Assembly: GCF_023634655.1 (NCBI RefSeq)
Contig: NZ_JAMKMS010000006.1
Coordinates: 124,001 to 188,000, forward strand
Length of the DNA stretch: 64,000 bases
Reading direction: 5' to 3'
Source of the DNA: Vibrio methylphosphonaticus
GTDB taxonomy: Bacteria > Pseudomonadota > Gammaproteobacteria > Enterobacterales > Vibrionaceae
Shown: positions 25,452-33,952 of the stretch, piece after piece
How the letters are laid out: every line of letters begins with the position of its first letter
How positions within the stretch are numbered: position 1 is the first letter of the stretch
Made by a program: the position numbers and the translations under genes
The notes under the pieces: generated by a model
What the model was told of the DNA's origin: nothing
Seen by the model: only the letters and a program-made list of their open reading frames with translations
Databases searched by the model: none

Positions 25452-26693
25452 ATGTTTGATCTTTCAAAAGCGTTAAGTACTAAGAGCAAGGCCGCCCCTA
25501 AAGTTGCGAAAGGAGTGTCGGGTTGTACGTTAATCTATCAATCGCAACAATGTCTTGACCTCGTTAGCGAGGTATTTCGCTTTGAGGGTTGGAACGATCC
25601 AACTTGTATGAAAGCATCTCAAGGCGTCGGTAAATTTTCTGAACAACAAAACAGCCATATTGTGTTACTGGAACTCAATGAGTCATCGAATGTGGTTGAA
25701 GATGCCAAGGCGTTTGCCAGCAAACTACCGACTCATAAAGGTGTGGTTGTTATTGGTAAGGAAGACGCGATTTCGACGCTACGTTCGTTGAAAGAAATGG
25801 GTTTTTACTACGTATTTTGGCCGGTGAATAAACAAGAGTTTGCGGACTTCTTAACCCATGTAAACAAGAATTTGAAAACCTTCTCTGGTGTGAGTCAACA
25901 GCGAAAGGCAAAACGAGTGGCGATTGTCGGCGCTAAGGGCGGTACGGGTACCTCCTTTATCGCTACCGAATTGAGCTCCTTATTATCGACTCAGGGTACC
26001 GACACGATTTTAGTGGATCACCAGTATACGGACAGCAACATCGACGTGTTGATGGGGCTTAAAGATTTTAAGCCTAAGGCGATCGATGAATTTACTGCAC
26101 CATTGCATGAAATGGATGAAGAAGGGGCATTGAGCTACCTCCATTCTGCTCGCAAAAATCTTCGTTTGTTATCGATTGATGGCAACATGAGTCAGAACGA
26201 TATTCTCAATTACAACCAAACGCTGTGCGAGCTTCTCGCGCGAAACACCAATTTTATTGTTGAAGACTTTTCTGGCAGCGTTGACTTTAAAGTTGAGGCG
26301 CAATTGCTGGTGGACAACTTCGATGTGGTGGTGATTGTGTTCGACGCCTCAGTGTCGGCGGTACGCAACGCCAAGCGTTTATACGAACGCATCGAAAATC
26401 TTCAATTGGCGCTGTCAAAGCGAACGCGTGTTATTACCGTAGCGAACTATCATCGCCCAGATAGCGCGTTTGTGTTGCAATCGGCTGACCTCAAAAAATA
26501 CGTTGGGGCAGATATCAATCTTGAAATTGGTTATTGCAAAAATTTATCACACATCATCATCGATGGTAAAAGAGCCCATAAGCACGATCGGAATATCAGC
26601 CGTGCGATGGATTCTCTCATGAAACTGATTAATGGCCAGCCTGTTGAGACCAAAGGGTTAACGCAGTGGTTTAAGCGAGCGAGTAAGAAATGA
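25452..26693 (+). CDS. tadZ: Tad localisation ATPase TadZ/CpaE
   Basis: 413 residues. An N-terminal receiver-like domain (about 20-145) precedes a MinD/ParA-type ATPase. The P-loop reads VAIVGAKGGTGTSFIATEL: the signature lysine of the deviant Walker A is kept, but the usual second Lys (GKT) is replaced by Thr, as occurs in other TadZ/CpaE proteins. The switch region is ILVDHQYTDSNIDVLMG. It directs the machine to a cell pole in related systems. It overlaps tadA by four bases. Confidence 0.9.
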   Translation: MFDLSKALSTKSKAAPKVAKGVSGCTLIYQSQQCLDLVSEVFRFEGWNDPTCMKASQGVGKFSEQQNSHIVLLELNESSNVVEDAKAFASKLPTHKGVVVIGKEDAISTLRSLKEMGFYYVFWPVNKQEFADFLTHVNKNLKTFSGVSQQRKAKRVAIVGAKGGTGTSFIATELSSLLSTQGTDTILVDHQYTDSNIDVLMGLKDFKPKAIDEFTAPLHEMDEEGALSYLHSARKNLRLLSIDGNMSQNDILNYNQTLCELLARNTNFIVEDFSGSVDFKVEAQLLVDNFDVVVIVFDASVSAVRNAKRLYERIENLQLALSKRTRVITVANYHRPDSAFVLQSADLKKYVGADINLEIGYCKNLSHIIIDGKRAHKHDRNISRAMDSLMKLINGQPVETKGLTQWFKRASKK

Positions 26694-27961
26694 GTTCGAA
26701 CAAAGACCTATACTTAGCGTTTCGCAGCCAGATATTTGAAGCGCTGGATGCCGAAGCGGTTCAAAAAATGAGCCGTAGAGATATCGAGTCGCAGATTCAA
26801 AGTGCGGTCGACCTACTTGCATCTAACTATCAACGACCGATCACATCGGTGATGAAGTCCGGTTTGGTTAAAAGCTTAATCGACGAGTTATTTGGTTTGG
26901 GTCCGTTACAGCCCCTGATTGAGGACCAATCGATAACCGATATCATGGTTAACGGTCCTAACCATATCTTCTTTGAGCGTCACGGCAAAGTACATCAATC
27001 TGAGGTCACGTTTGTCAATGAGGAGTTACTACTCTCGATTGCCAAACGCATTGCCTCCCGGGTCGGTCGGCGTGTGGATGAACTGTCACCAACCGTAGAC
27101 GCACGTCTTGAAGATGGCAGTCGTGTCAATATTGTTATCCCGCCAATTGCTCTTGATGGCACCTCGATCTCCATTCGTAAATTTCGCGAGCAAAACATTG
27201 GTTTTGAAGACTTGATTGGTTTTGGTTCCATGTCAATGGATATGGCGCGTGTGCTTATGATCGCGTCGCGTTGCCGAATGAATATTCTGATCTCCGGTGG
27301 TACTGGCTCTGGTAAAACAACGTTGTTGAACGCTTTGTCGAATTATATTGCCGATGATGAACGCGTCATCACCATTGAAGATGCTGCTGAGCTGCGGTTA
27401 CAGCAGCCTAACTTGGTGAGGTTGGAAACGCGGACCTCGAGCATTGAACAAACGGGCGCGGTGTCACAACGAGATTTAGTGATTAATGCCCTACGTATGC
27501 GCCCTGATCGCATTATTTTAGGGGAGTGTCGTGGCTCTGAGGCCTTCGAAATGCTTCAAGCTATGAACACTGGCCACGACGGCTCTATGTCGACACTGCA
27601 CGCCAATACACCAAGAGATGCGATTGCTCGTGTCGAGTCCATGGTGATGATGGCCAACCTCAACCAACCCCTCGATGCTATTCGCCGTACGATTGTCAGT
27701 GCGGTTCAGCTGATCGTGCAAGTGAATAGAATGCGAGACGGCACAAGGAAGATCACAAGTATTGCCGAAATAGTGGGGCTGGAAGGCGAAAGTGTTGTGA
27801 TGGAAGAAATCTATCGCTTCCAATCTGACGACACCACCTTCAGTGAAACCGTGCAAGGCGACTATGTGACTAATGGTATTATGCAACGTTCAGAGCTAGT
27901 AAAAAAAGCACAATTCTTTGGTTTGTACGACGATCTGATGGCGTCATTTAGAGGGGCGTAG
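26690..27961 (+). CDS. tadA: Tad secretion ATPase TadA/CpaF
   Basis: 423 residues. The N-terminal domain includes PLIEDQSITDIMVNGPNHIFFERHGK. The RecA-like core has Walker A ISGGTGSGKTTLLNAL, the Asp box ITIEDAAELRL, and the Walker B / His-box region RIILGECRGSEAFEMLQAMNTGHDGSMSTLHANTPRDA. This type II/IV secretion ATPase powers pilus extension, and in Tad systems probably also retraction, at the inner-membrane face. Confidence 0.97.
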   Translation: MSSNKDLYLAFRSQIFEALDAEAVQKMSRRDIESQIQSAVDLLASNYQRPITSVMKSGLVKSLIDELFGLGPLQPLIEDQSITDIMVNGPNHIFFERHGKVHQSEVTFVNEELLLSIAKRIASRVGRRVDELSPTVDARLEDGSRVNIVIPPIALDGTSISIRKFREQNIGFEDLIGFGSMSMDMARVLMIASRCRMNILISGGTGSGKTTLLNALSNYIADDERVITIEDAAELRLQQPNLVRLETRTSSIEQTGAVSQRDLVINALRMRPDRIILGECRGSEAFEMLQAMNTGHDGSMSTLHANTPRDAIARVESMVMMANLNQPLDAIRRTIVSAVQLIVQVNRMRDGTRKITSIAEIVGLEGESVVMEEIYRFQSDDTTFSETVQGDYVTNGIMQRSELVKKAQFFGLYDDLMASFRGA

Positions 27962-27962
27962 C

Positions 27963-28865
27963 ATGTTGTGGATCTCACTGATACTCTTTGCAATTGCCTT
28001 ACTCCTCATGAGTGATTCAAAGGCGAAAAAAGTTGACCACTTTTTTGCCGTTGAGAGTGTCGAGGTCGAAAACCTGAAAGCCGTTAATGTGGGAACGCTG
28101 GCAGGCAAGCGAAACTGGCAGAAATTTAAAGATTCCATTTCTCCAACGCTGCAAGTGCTTGGGCCGCGTTTTCCTCTCTATATTTTACTATATACCCTAG
28201 GTGTGGTTGTTGGATCTTGGTATGTCATTTTTGATCTACTGGCGATTCGCAACGCCTGGGTTGCAGGCGTTATCGTGTTGGTGTCCATGCTTGTCGGTTA
28301 CCGATACCTTTCCAATAAAAAGCGCAAGGACTTTGAAAATACCTTTCCGGATGCATTGAATATTCTGATGAGCGCCGTGACGGCGGGTGACAGTTTAATG
28401 CAGGCCATCACGTATGTTGGCAGCTCGATGGACAACACCATCGGTCGTGAGTTTAAGATGATGGGTGAGCGACTAAAAATGGGTGAGCCGCCAGAAGTGG
28501 TGCTACAGCGTTCTTGCAAAAACTATCCTTATCCAGAGTTTTTGTTTTTTACGGTGACGCTCAAGGCCAATATCAGTCGCGGTGGTCAGTTAAAAGGCGT
28601 GTTGGCGAGGCTTATTCGCGTTCTGGTCGACGCTCGAACACTCGAAAAAAAGAAAATGGCAATGACATCAGAAGCGAGAATTTCTGCAAAGATTGTCGCC
28701 GCCATTCCTTTGGCGTTTACTATTCTTCTGAATTACATCAACCCAGGGAGCATCGACTTTATCCTCCATGATGAACGCGGCCAATACATTCTTTACTACG
28801 TCGTAGGTAGTGAATTTATTGGGTTATTTATTGTATGGTTCTTAGTGAGAGGAGTTCGAACATGA
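27963..28865 (+). CDS. tadB: Tad inner-membrane platform protein TadB
   Basis: 300 residues, T2SSF fold. Membrane segments lie near the N-terminus (LWISLILFAIALLLM), at about 75-110 and at the C-terminus (YYVVGSEFIGLFIVWFLV). The cytosolic T2SSF core reads FPDALNILMSAVTAGDSLMQAITYVG and later GGQLKGVLARLIRVLVDARTLEKKKMAMTSEARISAKIVAAIP. It pairs with TadC as the platform on which TadA acts. Its last codons overlap the tadC start (ATGA). Confidence 0.93.
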   Translation: MLWISLILFAIALLLMSDSKAKKVDHFFAVESVEVENLKAVNVGTLAGKRNWQKFKDSISPTLQVLGPRFPLYILLYTLGVVVGSWYVIFDLLAIRNAWVAGVIVLVSMLVGYRYLSNKKRKDFENTFPDALNILMSAVTAGDSLMQAITYVGSSMDNTIGREFKMMGERLKMGEPPEVVLQRSCKNYPYPEFLFFTVTLKANISRGGQLKGVLARLIRVLVDARTLEKKKMAMTSEARISAKIVAAIPLAFTILLNYINPGSIDFILHDERGQYILYYVVGSEFIGLFIVWFLVRGVRT

Positions 28866-29710
28866 CGTTGGTGGGGGCTTTTCTTATCGTGCTTGGTGCG
28901 CTGCTGTACTTCGTCCTTAACTCATTTCGCTATGAGCAACGTCGCAAGCGTATTGCCGGTTACATTGAAGAAGAAACGAGTAGGGGCCCAACCACCATCA
29001 ACCGCTTGCTTGTGCGCTTTGGTAAAGGAAGTCAAAAGGAACTGGAACAAAAACTTGTCAATGCAGGGTATTACAACAAAGATTGGGCAAAGTATTATTT
29101 CCCCGCAAAAATCTTGATTGCAATGCTGATCGCTATCGCGGTTTTTTTCTCGAGTTTGTCTGAACTCAATAAAATGCTGGCAGGTGTGTTGGCGTTAGTT
29201 GGCGTCATTATCATTCCAGATTTATTACTTGAAGTACGTCGCAAGGCATTGGTAGGAAAAACCTCAAGCCAGTTGCCTTATTTGTTAGACATGATGTCGG
29301 TATGTGTTCAAACCGGTATGACAATTGAAGCGACCTTGAGTTACTTATCGAAAGAGCTCGAGGCGTTTGATGGCGATCTTTGCTACCAAATAAAACGAAC
29401 CTCAGACTCTGCAAAGATCAAAGGGCTTGAAAAAGCACTCGACGATCTCAGTGAGCGAATTCCGACACCAGCTGTGAGAAGTTTCGTTCTTACACTTATT
29501 CAAAACTTGCAATATGGTACCTCGGTCGCAAGTGTTTTGAGTGATTTAGCGGAAGACATGAGAAAGATACAAGTGTTGACAGTCGAAGAGAAAGTAGGCC
29601 GCTTGTCTGCAAAGATGAGTGTACCGCTTATTTTATTCATCATGTTTCCGATTGTCGTTTTGATTCTTGCACCAGGCATCATGCAGATGTCTATCAACAT
29701 AGGTGGTTAA
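28862..29710 (+). CDS. tadC: Tad inner-membrane platform protein TadC
   Basis: 282 residues from the ATG at 28862, which follows GAGAGGAG at good spacing; an upstream in-frame start at 28835 lies inside tadB. Membrane segments are at about 1-20, 80-120 and the C-terminus (SVPLILFIMFPIVVLILAPGIMQM). The T2SSF core is LPYLLDMMSVCVQTGMTIEATLSYLSKEL and later GTSVASVLSDLAEDMRKIQVLTVEEKVGRLSAKM. It is the second platform subunit. Confidence 0.93.
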   Translation: MTLVGAFLIVLGALLYFVLNSFRYEQRRKRIAGYIEEETSRGPTTINRLLVRFGKGSQKELEQKLVNAGYYNKDWAKYYFPAKILIAMLIAIAVFFSSLSELNKMLAGVLALVGVIIIPDLLLEVRRKALVGKTSSQLPYLLDMMSVCVQTGMTIEATLSYLSKELEAFDGDLCYQIKRTSDSAKIKGLEKALDDLSERIPTPAVRSFVLTLIQNLQYGTSVASVLSDLAEDMRKIQVLTVEEKVGRLSAKMSVPLILFIMFPIVVLILAPGIMQMSINIGG

Positions 29711-29714
29711 ACAT

Positions 29715-30437
29715 ATGCGATGGAATGCAATGGCGGTAATGCTGGTGTTGAGTACGACGCTCGTCGGGTGTGAAACGACCAGTCAGCAACAGACTGAAGA
29801 AAATATGATTTCAGGTATGGAAAAAGTGAATAACTACGATGGCCTGATTGCGTTGTATAAATCTAAGCTCACCAGTGGTCAGCAAGACGATCAGGTGATG
29901 GAGCAATTGGCTTATGTCTACTTTGATAAAGGAGACGTTGAGTCTGCTCGCTTTTATTCGCAATACCTTATTGATAAAAAAGTAGTAAATAGTGGGCTTC
30001 TGCAATTGCAAGGGCAGATAGAAGCAGAAAATAATCAGTTTGATCTAGCGATCGCGTCTTACAATGAGTCAATAGCGCACGGAAATACATCCGGCAAGGT
30101 TAGGGTCCTTCTTGGCGTTGCATACAGTCAGTCCGACCAATTTGAAGAAGCAAAGCAACAATTTAATCTCGCTCGATTACGAGGTTACGATGATATTGCC
30201 ATTAAAAACAATTTAGCGGTGGTCTATTTAGCACAGCAACGTTTTGATCTTGTCATTGAAACACTCGCACCGGTAATAAAAGAGCACCCTAATAACGCCA
30301 AGGTTAAGGCGAACCTTGCTATTGCACTACTTAAGTTAGGACAAGTCGCTGATGCTAAGACATTGCTCAAGAATGATTATAACGCAAGTGAATTGATCTC
30401 AATTTCCCAACAGTTTGCCTACGTTGGTGCCGAGTAA
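29715..30437 (+). CDS. tadD: Tad TPR lipoprotein TadD
   Basis: 240 residues from the ATG at 29715, preceded by AGGTGG. The lipoprotein signal is MRWNAMAVMLVLSTTLVGC. The mature part holds several TPR units (VMEQLAYVYFDKGDVESARFYSQYLI, VRVLLGVAYSQSDQFEEAKQQFNLARL, AKVKANLAIALLKLGQVADAKTLL). TadD is thought to act as a pilotin for the secretin. It overlaps tadE by one base. Confidence 0.9.
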   Translation: MRWNAMAVMLVLSTTLVGCETTSQQQTEENMISGMEKVNNYDGLIALYKSKLTSGQQDDQVMEQLAYVYFDKGDVESARFYSQYLIDKKVVNSGLLQLQGQIEAENNQFDLAIASYNESIAHGNTSGKVRVLLGVAYSQSDQFEEAKQQFNLARLRGYDDIAIKNNLAVVYLAQQRFDLVIETLAPVIKEHPNNAKVKANLAIALLKLGQVADAKTLLKNDYNASELISISQQFAYVGAE

Positions 30438-30922
30438 TGAACACTCGTCGGCGTCAACTCGGTGTCACTAGCATTGAATTTGCTTTAGGCGGATTGGTGT
30501 TGATGTTTTCGACTTTCGCTATTTTCGAATCGAGTTTTCAAACCTACGTCGTCAATATGACGGAATACTCGCTGCGTGAAACGATTCGAAATACCAAAAT
30601 CTACCAAGGAAGCAGTATTCATGAACAATATGAAACACGCTTTAAAGCACTGATTGAAGACCAAGATAACCTTTGGCACTTTTTAATCGACAGCAGTAAG
30701 TTCTCAATTGAAGGCAAATATTTTGAGACGTTTGATAAATTTATTGCTAACGAAGGGCATTCTAGCGAGAACCTATCGTTTACTTACGATCTTGCGGAAA
30801 TTACGGTGACATACCTTTATTCACCTGTGATCGAAATGTGGGGAAATAGTGAGACGCCAATCAGTCGGACCATGGTGCTGAACCTCGAGCACGAGGGGTG
30901 GGGGGATGATGTTCAAGACTAA
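30437..30922 (+). CDS. tadE: Pseudopilin TadE
   Basis: 161 residues. The prepilin-like start is MNTRRRQLGVTSIEFALGGLVLMFSTFAIFESSFQ, with Gly before the hydrophobic helix and Glu at +5, as in TadE substrates of TadV. The rest is a periplasmic domain without known motifs. It is required as a minor pilin-like part in other Tad systems. Its end overlaps tadF by 17 bases. Confidence 0.88.
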   Translation: MNTRRRQLGVTSIEFALGGLVLMFSTFAIFESSFQTYVVNMTEYSLRETIRNTKIYQGSSIHEQYETRFKALIEDQDNLWHFLIDSSKFSIEGKYFETFDKFIANEGHSSENLSFTYDLAEITVTYLYSPVIEMWGNSETPISRTMVLNLEHEGWGDDVQD

Positions 30923-31451
30923 ACCACGCATCGCGCAACAAGGCTCATTTGCCATTGAATTGGCGTTTGTTCTGGTGGGCCTATGTATGATTTTTTTATT
31001 CTCCACGGACCTGAGTCATAAGTTGTTGGTGAGAGCAAAGCTTGATCGCTCCAGCTTTGCTTTAGTGAATGTATTGAAGGAAAGAACACGTTACTTTAGC
31101 GATGATAATGGGGATGTGTTGGACTTTGATGTGACCACACAAGACCTCACCAATATGTCTATAGTGGCATCTCGAATGCTAAATATTGATCAAAGCCAAG
31201 TCGCCATTCAGATTGAATCTTTGGTGAATGGCGTGGAGACTCACTTGCCTAGCCAGCGTTTCGGACAGCTAGCTTGCAGCGGGGGGGGGATTGAAGACTA
31301 CACAGACCTTGTGCCTGTCGAAGATGGTGTTAGTCATCCGCTTTATCGTGTGACGCTGTGTGAAGAACATGATTCATGGTTTGAATCTTTCACTAATGGT
31401 GGAAACCCGAAGATTACTATTGCTTCTAGTTCTGTGATGCCAGGGAGATGA
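30906..31451 (+). CDS. tadF: Pseudopilin TadF
   Basis: 181 residues from the ATG at 30906 (30909 is a second ATG). The prepilin-like segment is IAQQGSFAIELAFVLVGLCMIFLF, again Gly before the helix with Glu at +5. The periplasmic part has four cysteines at most (AC in QLACSGGG and TLCEEH). A nine-G run encodes the glycines after that first Cys (31281-31289). It lies inside the tadE-tadF-tadG overlap chain. Confidence 0.87.
   Translation: MMFKTKPRIAQQGSFAIELAFVLVGLCMIFLFSTDLSHKLLVRAKLDRSSFALVNVLKERTRYFSDDNGDVLDFDVTTQDLTNMSIVASRMLNIDQSQVAIQIESLVNGVETHLPSQRFGQLACSGGGIEDYTDLVPVEDGVSHPLYRVTLCEEHDSWFESFTNGGNPKITIASSSVMPGR
31281..31289 (+). repeat. Nine-base poly-G run inside tadF
   Basis: Nine G in a row form three in-frame GGG codons (Gly-Gly-Gly). 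Runs of this length are prone to slippage, and a change of one base would shift tadF out of frame. In this window the gene is in the ON frame. Confidence 0.9.
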
Positions 31452-33076
31452 TGATGAAACGTTCTATTGGCGTTCGCAGTATAAAAAAACAAGGCGGTGT
31501 GGCAGCCATCTGGATAGGGTTGTCATTGGTTCCTATAATGGGGTTCACGTTTTGGGCGGTAGAAGGCACTCGGTATGTGCAAGAAAAAAGCCGGTTGGGC
31601 GATGCAGCAGAAGCAGCGGCGATTGCGGTGACGATGGCAGACCAAGAAGGCAGTGCAAACGAGTTTGCCACTAAATACGTGAATGCGTATGTTAGAGATA
31701 TTAAGTCTTCTCAGGTGACGACGAAAAGGAAGTTTCAAGAGGCAATACCCGATAGCGATACGCTCGAATTTATTCAATACACTGTCGATGTAAAGACTAC
31801 GCACGATTCTTGGTTTTCGAGTACGTTTATCCCTTCATTTGATGAGACTCAAGATCTCACTGGCCAATCGCTAGCAAAGAAGTATCCAGCTTATTTAGGG
31901 GATAATAATATTGATATTGTGTTTGTGTCTGATTTTTCGGGTTCAATGAATTGGCAATGGGGCAAAGATAGTACTTACAAAATCGATGACTTGAAAAAAG
32001 CAGTTAATACGATTTCTGAGAAACTGCTATGTGTAGACATTGAGACGGAACCAGATGGGACTAAAGTATGTGGTGATAAGGAACAAGATAATCTAGCAGA
32101 TAAACTAGACAACCGTATTGGTGTTGTACCATTCAACATTCGAGTTAGGCATCGAAATACTAATGGCAATGCGTTTTCGACAAGTCAACTCCGCTATTTA
32201 CACACCGTTGATACAAGTGTTTCACCTAAGTCATTCGAAAAAGTGGACTGGGATCTTTGGCGAGAATACTACGCTTGGCAAGTCTATGATTGTGCGGAGA
32301 ATAAAGAGGACTGCCCGAGCATCGGCTCTAGAACAAAAAAAAACTTGCATAGACAGGCTAAGAGGATAATCAGTGCACTCAACATTACTTGGGGGAAGGA
32401 AAAGCATTGTGAATGGGATCGTCGTAATCAAAAGTGGATAGAGGTTTGTGATTGGCGTTACAATACCAATGTATATCATTTAGACCGATATAAATATGTT
32501 GATTATGCAAAGTCTGTTGACCAGATGCTAGTTGATAAGTACGACACTTATAAGTTTCACTACAAAACCGATGTAAATAATCGACTTTACTCAGGATTTG
32601 GTAACAAGAATAATGTTCAATTTTATAATGTAGCGCTGACAAATAAGCTTTCTGATGTAAATGCGATTAAAGGAATGAGTGCGAATGGCAGCACAGCGGT
32701 CTTTCAGGGGGTTATAAAAGGCGTGCAAGAGCTAAATGATGGCAAACCGACGAATGATGATGAGCTAGAAACTTATAAAACCAAAGTGAAAATGATGCTT
32801 ATTTTAAGTGATGGGCAAGAAACACCTGAATCTAATATTTTTCCAATGTTGGTTGACTCTGGCTTGTGTGACGAAGCAAGAGCGTTAATACCCGGTTTGT
32901 ACATCGGTGTCATCGGAATTGATTTTAAGGCTTCACTACAGAGTGGTTTTCAAGATTGTGTTGTCGATGCTGATGAGGACATTATTGATGTCTCTAATCT
33001 AGATGAGCTCATTGAAAAAATAGAAGAACTGATTCGTAAAGGCTCAAAAACGAGCGGCACAACCAAATTATATTGA
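31448..33076 (+). CDS. tadG: TadG with von Willebrand factor A domain
   Basis: 542 residues; three ATGs in tandem (31448, 31451, 31454) leave the exact start open. The N-terminal segment VAAIWIGLSLVPIMGFTFWAVEGTRYV is the TadE/TadG-like membrane helix. A VWA domain follows from about residue 155: IDIVFVSDFSGSMNWQW carries the MIDAS motif D-x-S-x-S, and a later MMLILSDGQETPESN is the second metal-site strand. The middle insertion (about 245-380) is rich in Tyr, Trp and Lys and has two cysteine pairs. It is a minor structural part of Tad pili, possibly an adhesive tip. It has a run of nine A at 32335-32343. Confidence 0.9.
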   Translation: MMMKRSIGVRSIKKQGGVAAIWIGLSLVPIMGFTFWAVEGTRYVQEKSRLGDAAEAAAIAVTMADQEGSANEFATKYVNAYVRDIKSSQVTTKRKFQEAIPDSDTLEFIQYTVDVKTTHDSWFSSTFIPSFDETQDLTGQSLAKKYPAYLGDNNIDIVFVSDFSGSMNWQWGKDSTYKIDDLKKAVNTISEKLLCVDIETEPDGTKVCGDKEQDNLADKLDNRIGVVPFNIRVRHRNTNGNAFSTSQLRYLHTVDTSVSPKSFEKVDWDLWREYYAWQVYDCAENKEDCPSIGSRTKKNLHRQAKRIISALNITWGKEKHCEWDRRNQKWIEVCDWRYNTNVYHLDRYKYVDYAKSVDQMLVDKYDTYKFHYKTDVNNRLYSGFGNKNNVQFYNVALTNKLSDVNAIKGMSANGSTAVFQGVIKGVQELNDGKPTNDDELETYKTKVKMMLILSDGQETPESNIFPMLVDSGLCDEARALIPGLYIGVIGIDFKASLQSGFQDCVVDADEDIIDVSNLDELIEKIEELIRKGSKTSGTTKLY

Positions 33077-33084
33077 GGCTACCC

Positions 33085-33723
33085 ATGTTATTACCGCGTT
33101 TTTATTTACTGCCAGTTGTGATGCTCAGTCTTTCATTTGGTGCTTACTCCTCAAGCGGCACTCGTATTGAATATTGCAACGACCAAAATGGTGAGTATCG
33201 CTACACAACGGAGGTAGTGTCAGTGAGTGGTATTGGGCAGCACCACAATGGCTTTTTGCAGATTGAGCAATCTTCAAATGATCGTGCGTTAAAACAAGCA
33301 TTGTTGGCAATGAATCGCTCACAAGTGAACCAGGATAATTGTAATACCTTCATTACCAACGAAAACATCGAAACATCATCGAGTAAAGATGGTAAGCAAG
33401 TGGCTCGCTTGCAGTTTGGGTTTGATAACGCTCACTTATCGCCAATAGCGAGGCAATCTCTCAACCGCGTTGCGCAAGATCTTGCTAAGCAAAAGGTGGC
33501 TTTACAGGTAGAAGGACATACAGACAGTGTTGGTGCTAAACAATACAACCAGGGGCTTGGTTTAGAACGTGCGATGAATACAGCGGATGTACTATTTTTC
33601 CAAGGTGTTGAGCGTGAAAAAGTAGTGATGAAATCCTATGGTGAATCAAAACCAGTGGCAACGAACTCAACAGTGGAAGGCAGAGCGAGTAATCGTAGAG
33701 TCGATATTCTGTTGAATGAATAA
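33085..33723 (+). CDS. OmpA-family C-terminal domain protein, last gene of the tad locus
   Basis: 212 residues from the ATG at 33085; an upstream TTG at 33073 overlaps tadG. The signal peptide is MLLPRFYLLPVVMLSLSFGAYS. The N-terminal part has two cysteines. The C-terminal OmpA/MotB domain is clear: LQFGFDNAHLSPIARQSLNRVA, VEGHTDSVGAKQYNQGLGLERA and VMKSYGESKPVATNSTVEGRASNRRVDI. It binds peptidoglycan and probably anchors the Tad machine. OmpA-like genes often close vibrio tad loci. Confidence 0.9.
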   Translation: MLLPRFYLLPVVMLSLSFGAYSSSGTRIEYCNDQNGEYRYTTEVVSVSGIGQHHNGFLQIEQSSNDRALKQALLAMNRSQVNQDNCNTFITNENIETSSSKDGKQVARLQFGFDNAHLSPIARQSLNRVAQDLAKQKVALQVEGHTDSVGAKQYNQGLGLERAMNTADVLFFQGVEREKVVMKSYGESKPVATNSTVEGRASNRRVDILLNE

Positions 33724-33745
33724 TGCGCTACAGAGTTATTTATGG

Positions 33746-33771
33746 AATGCGGCTCAATAATACACCGCATT
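33746..33771 (+). terminator. Hairpin at the end of the tad locus
   Basis: AATGCGG and CCGCATT form a 7-bp stem with a 12-nt loop followed by TTTG, 22 bases after the last tad gene. It is a plausible end of the operon. Confidence 0.5.
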
Positions 33772-33952
33772 TTGTAAATTCACTTACGTCGTTTTAGATA
33801 AATGAATGGTGGGTCACTAAAGTTCACAGTTCTATTAAGCGTTGTAAAGACAATCTAGAAATGGGCTGATATGATAGTCAGAATATAAGGAATATTAATG
33901 GCTGGTTGTTTATTGAGCATTTTAGTGTGCTTTTAGATAGACGGCTAAGTCA

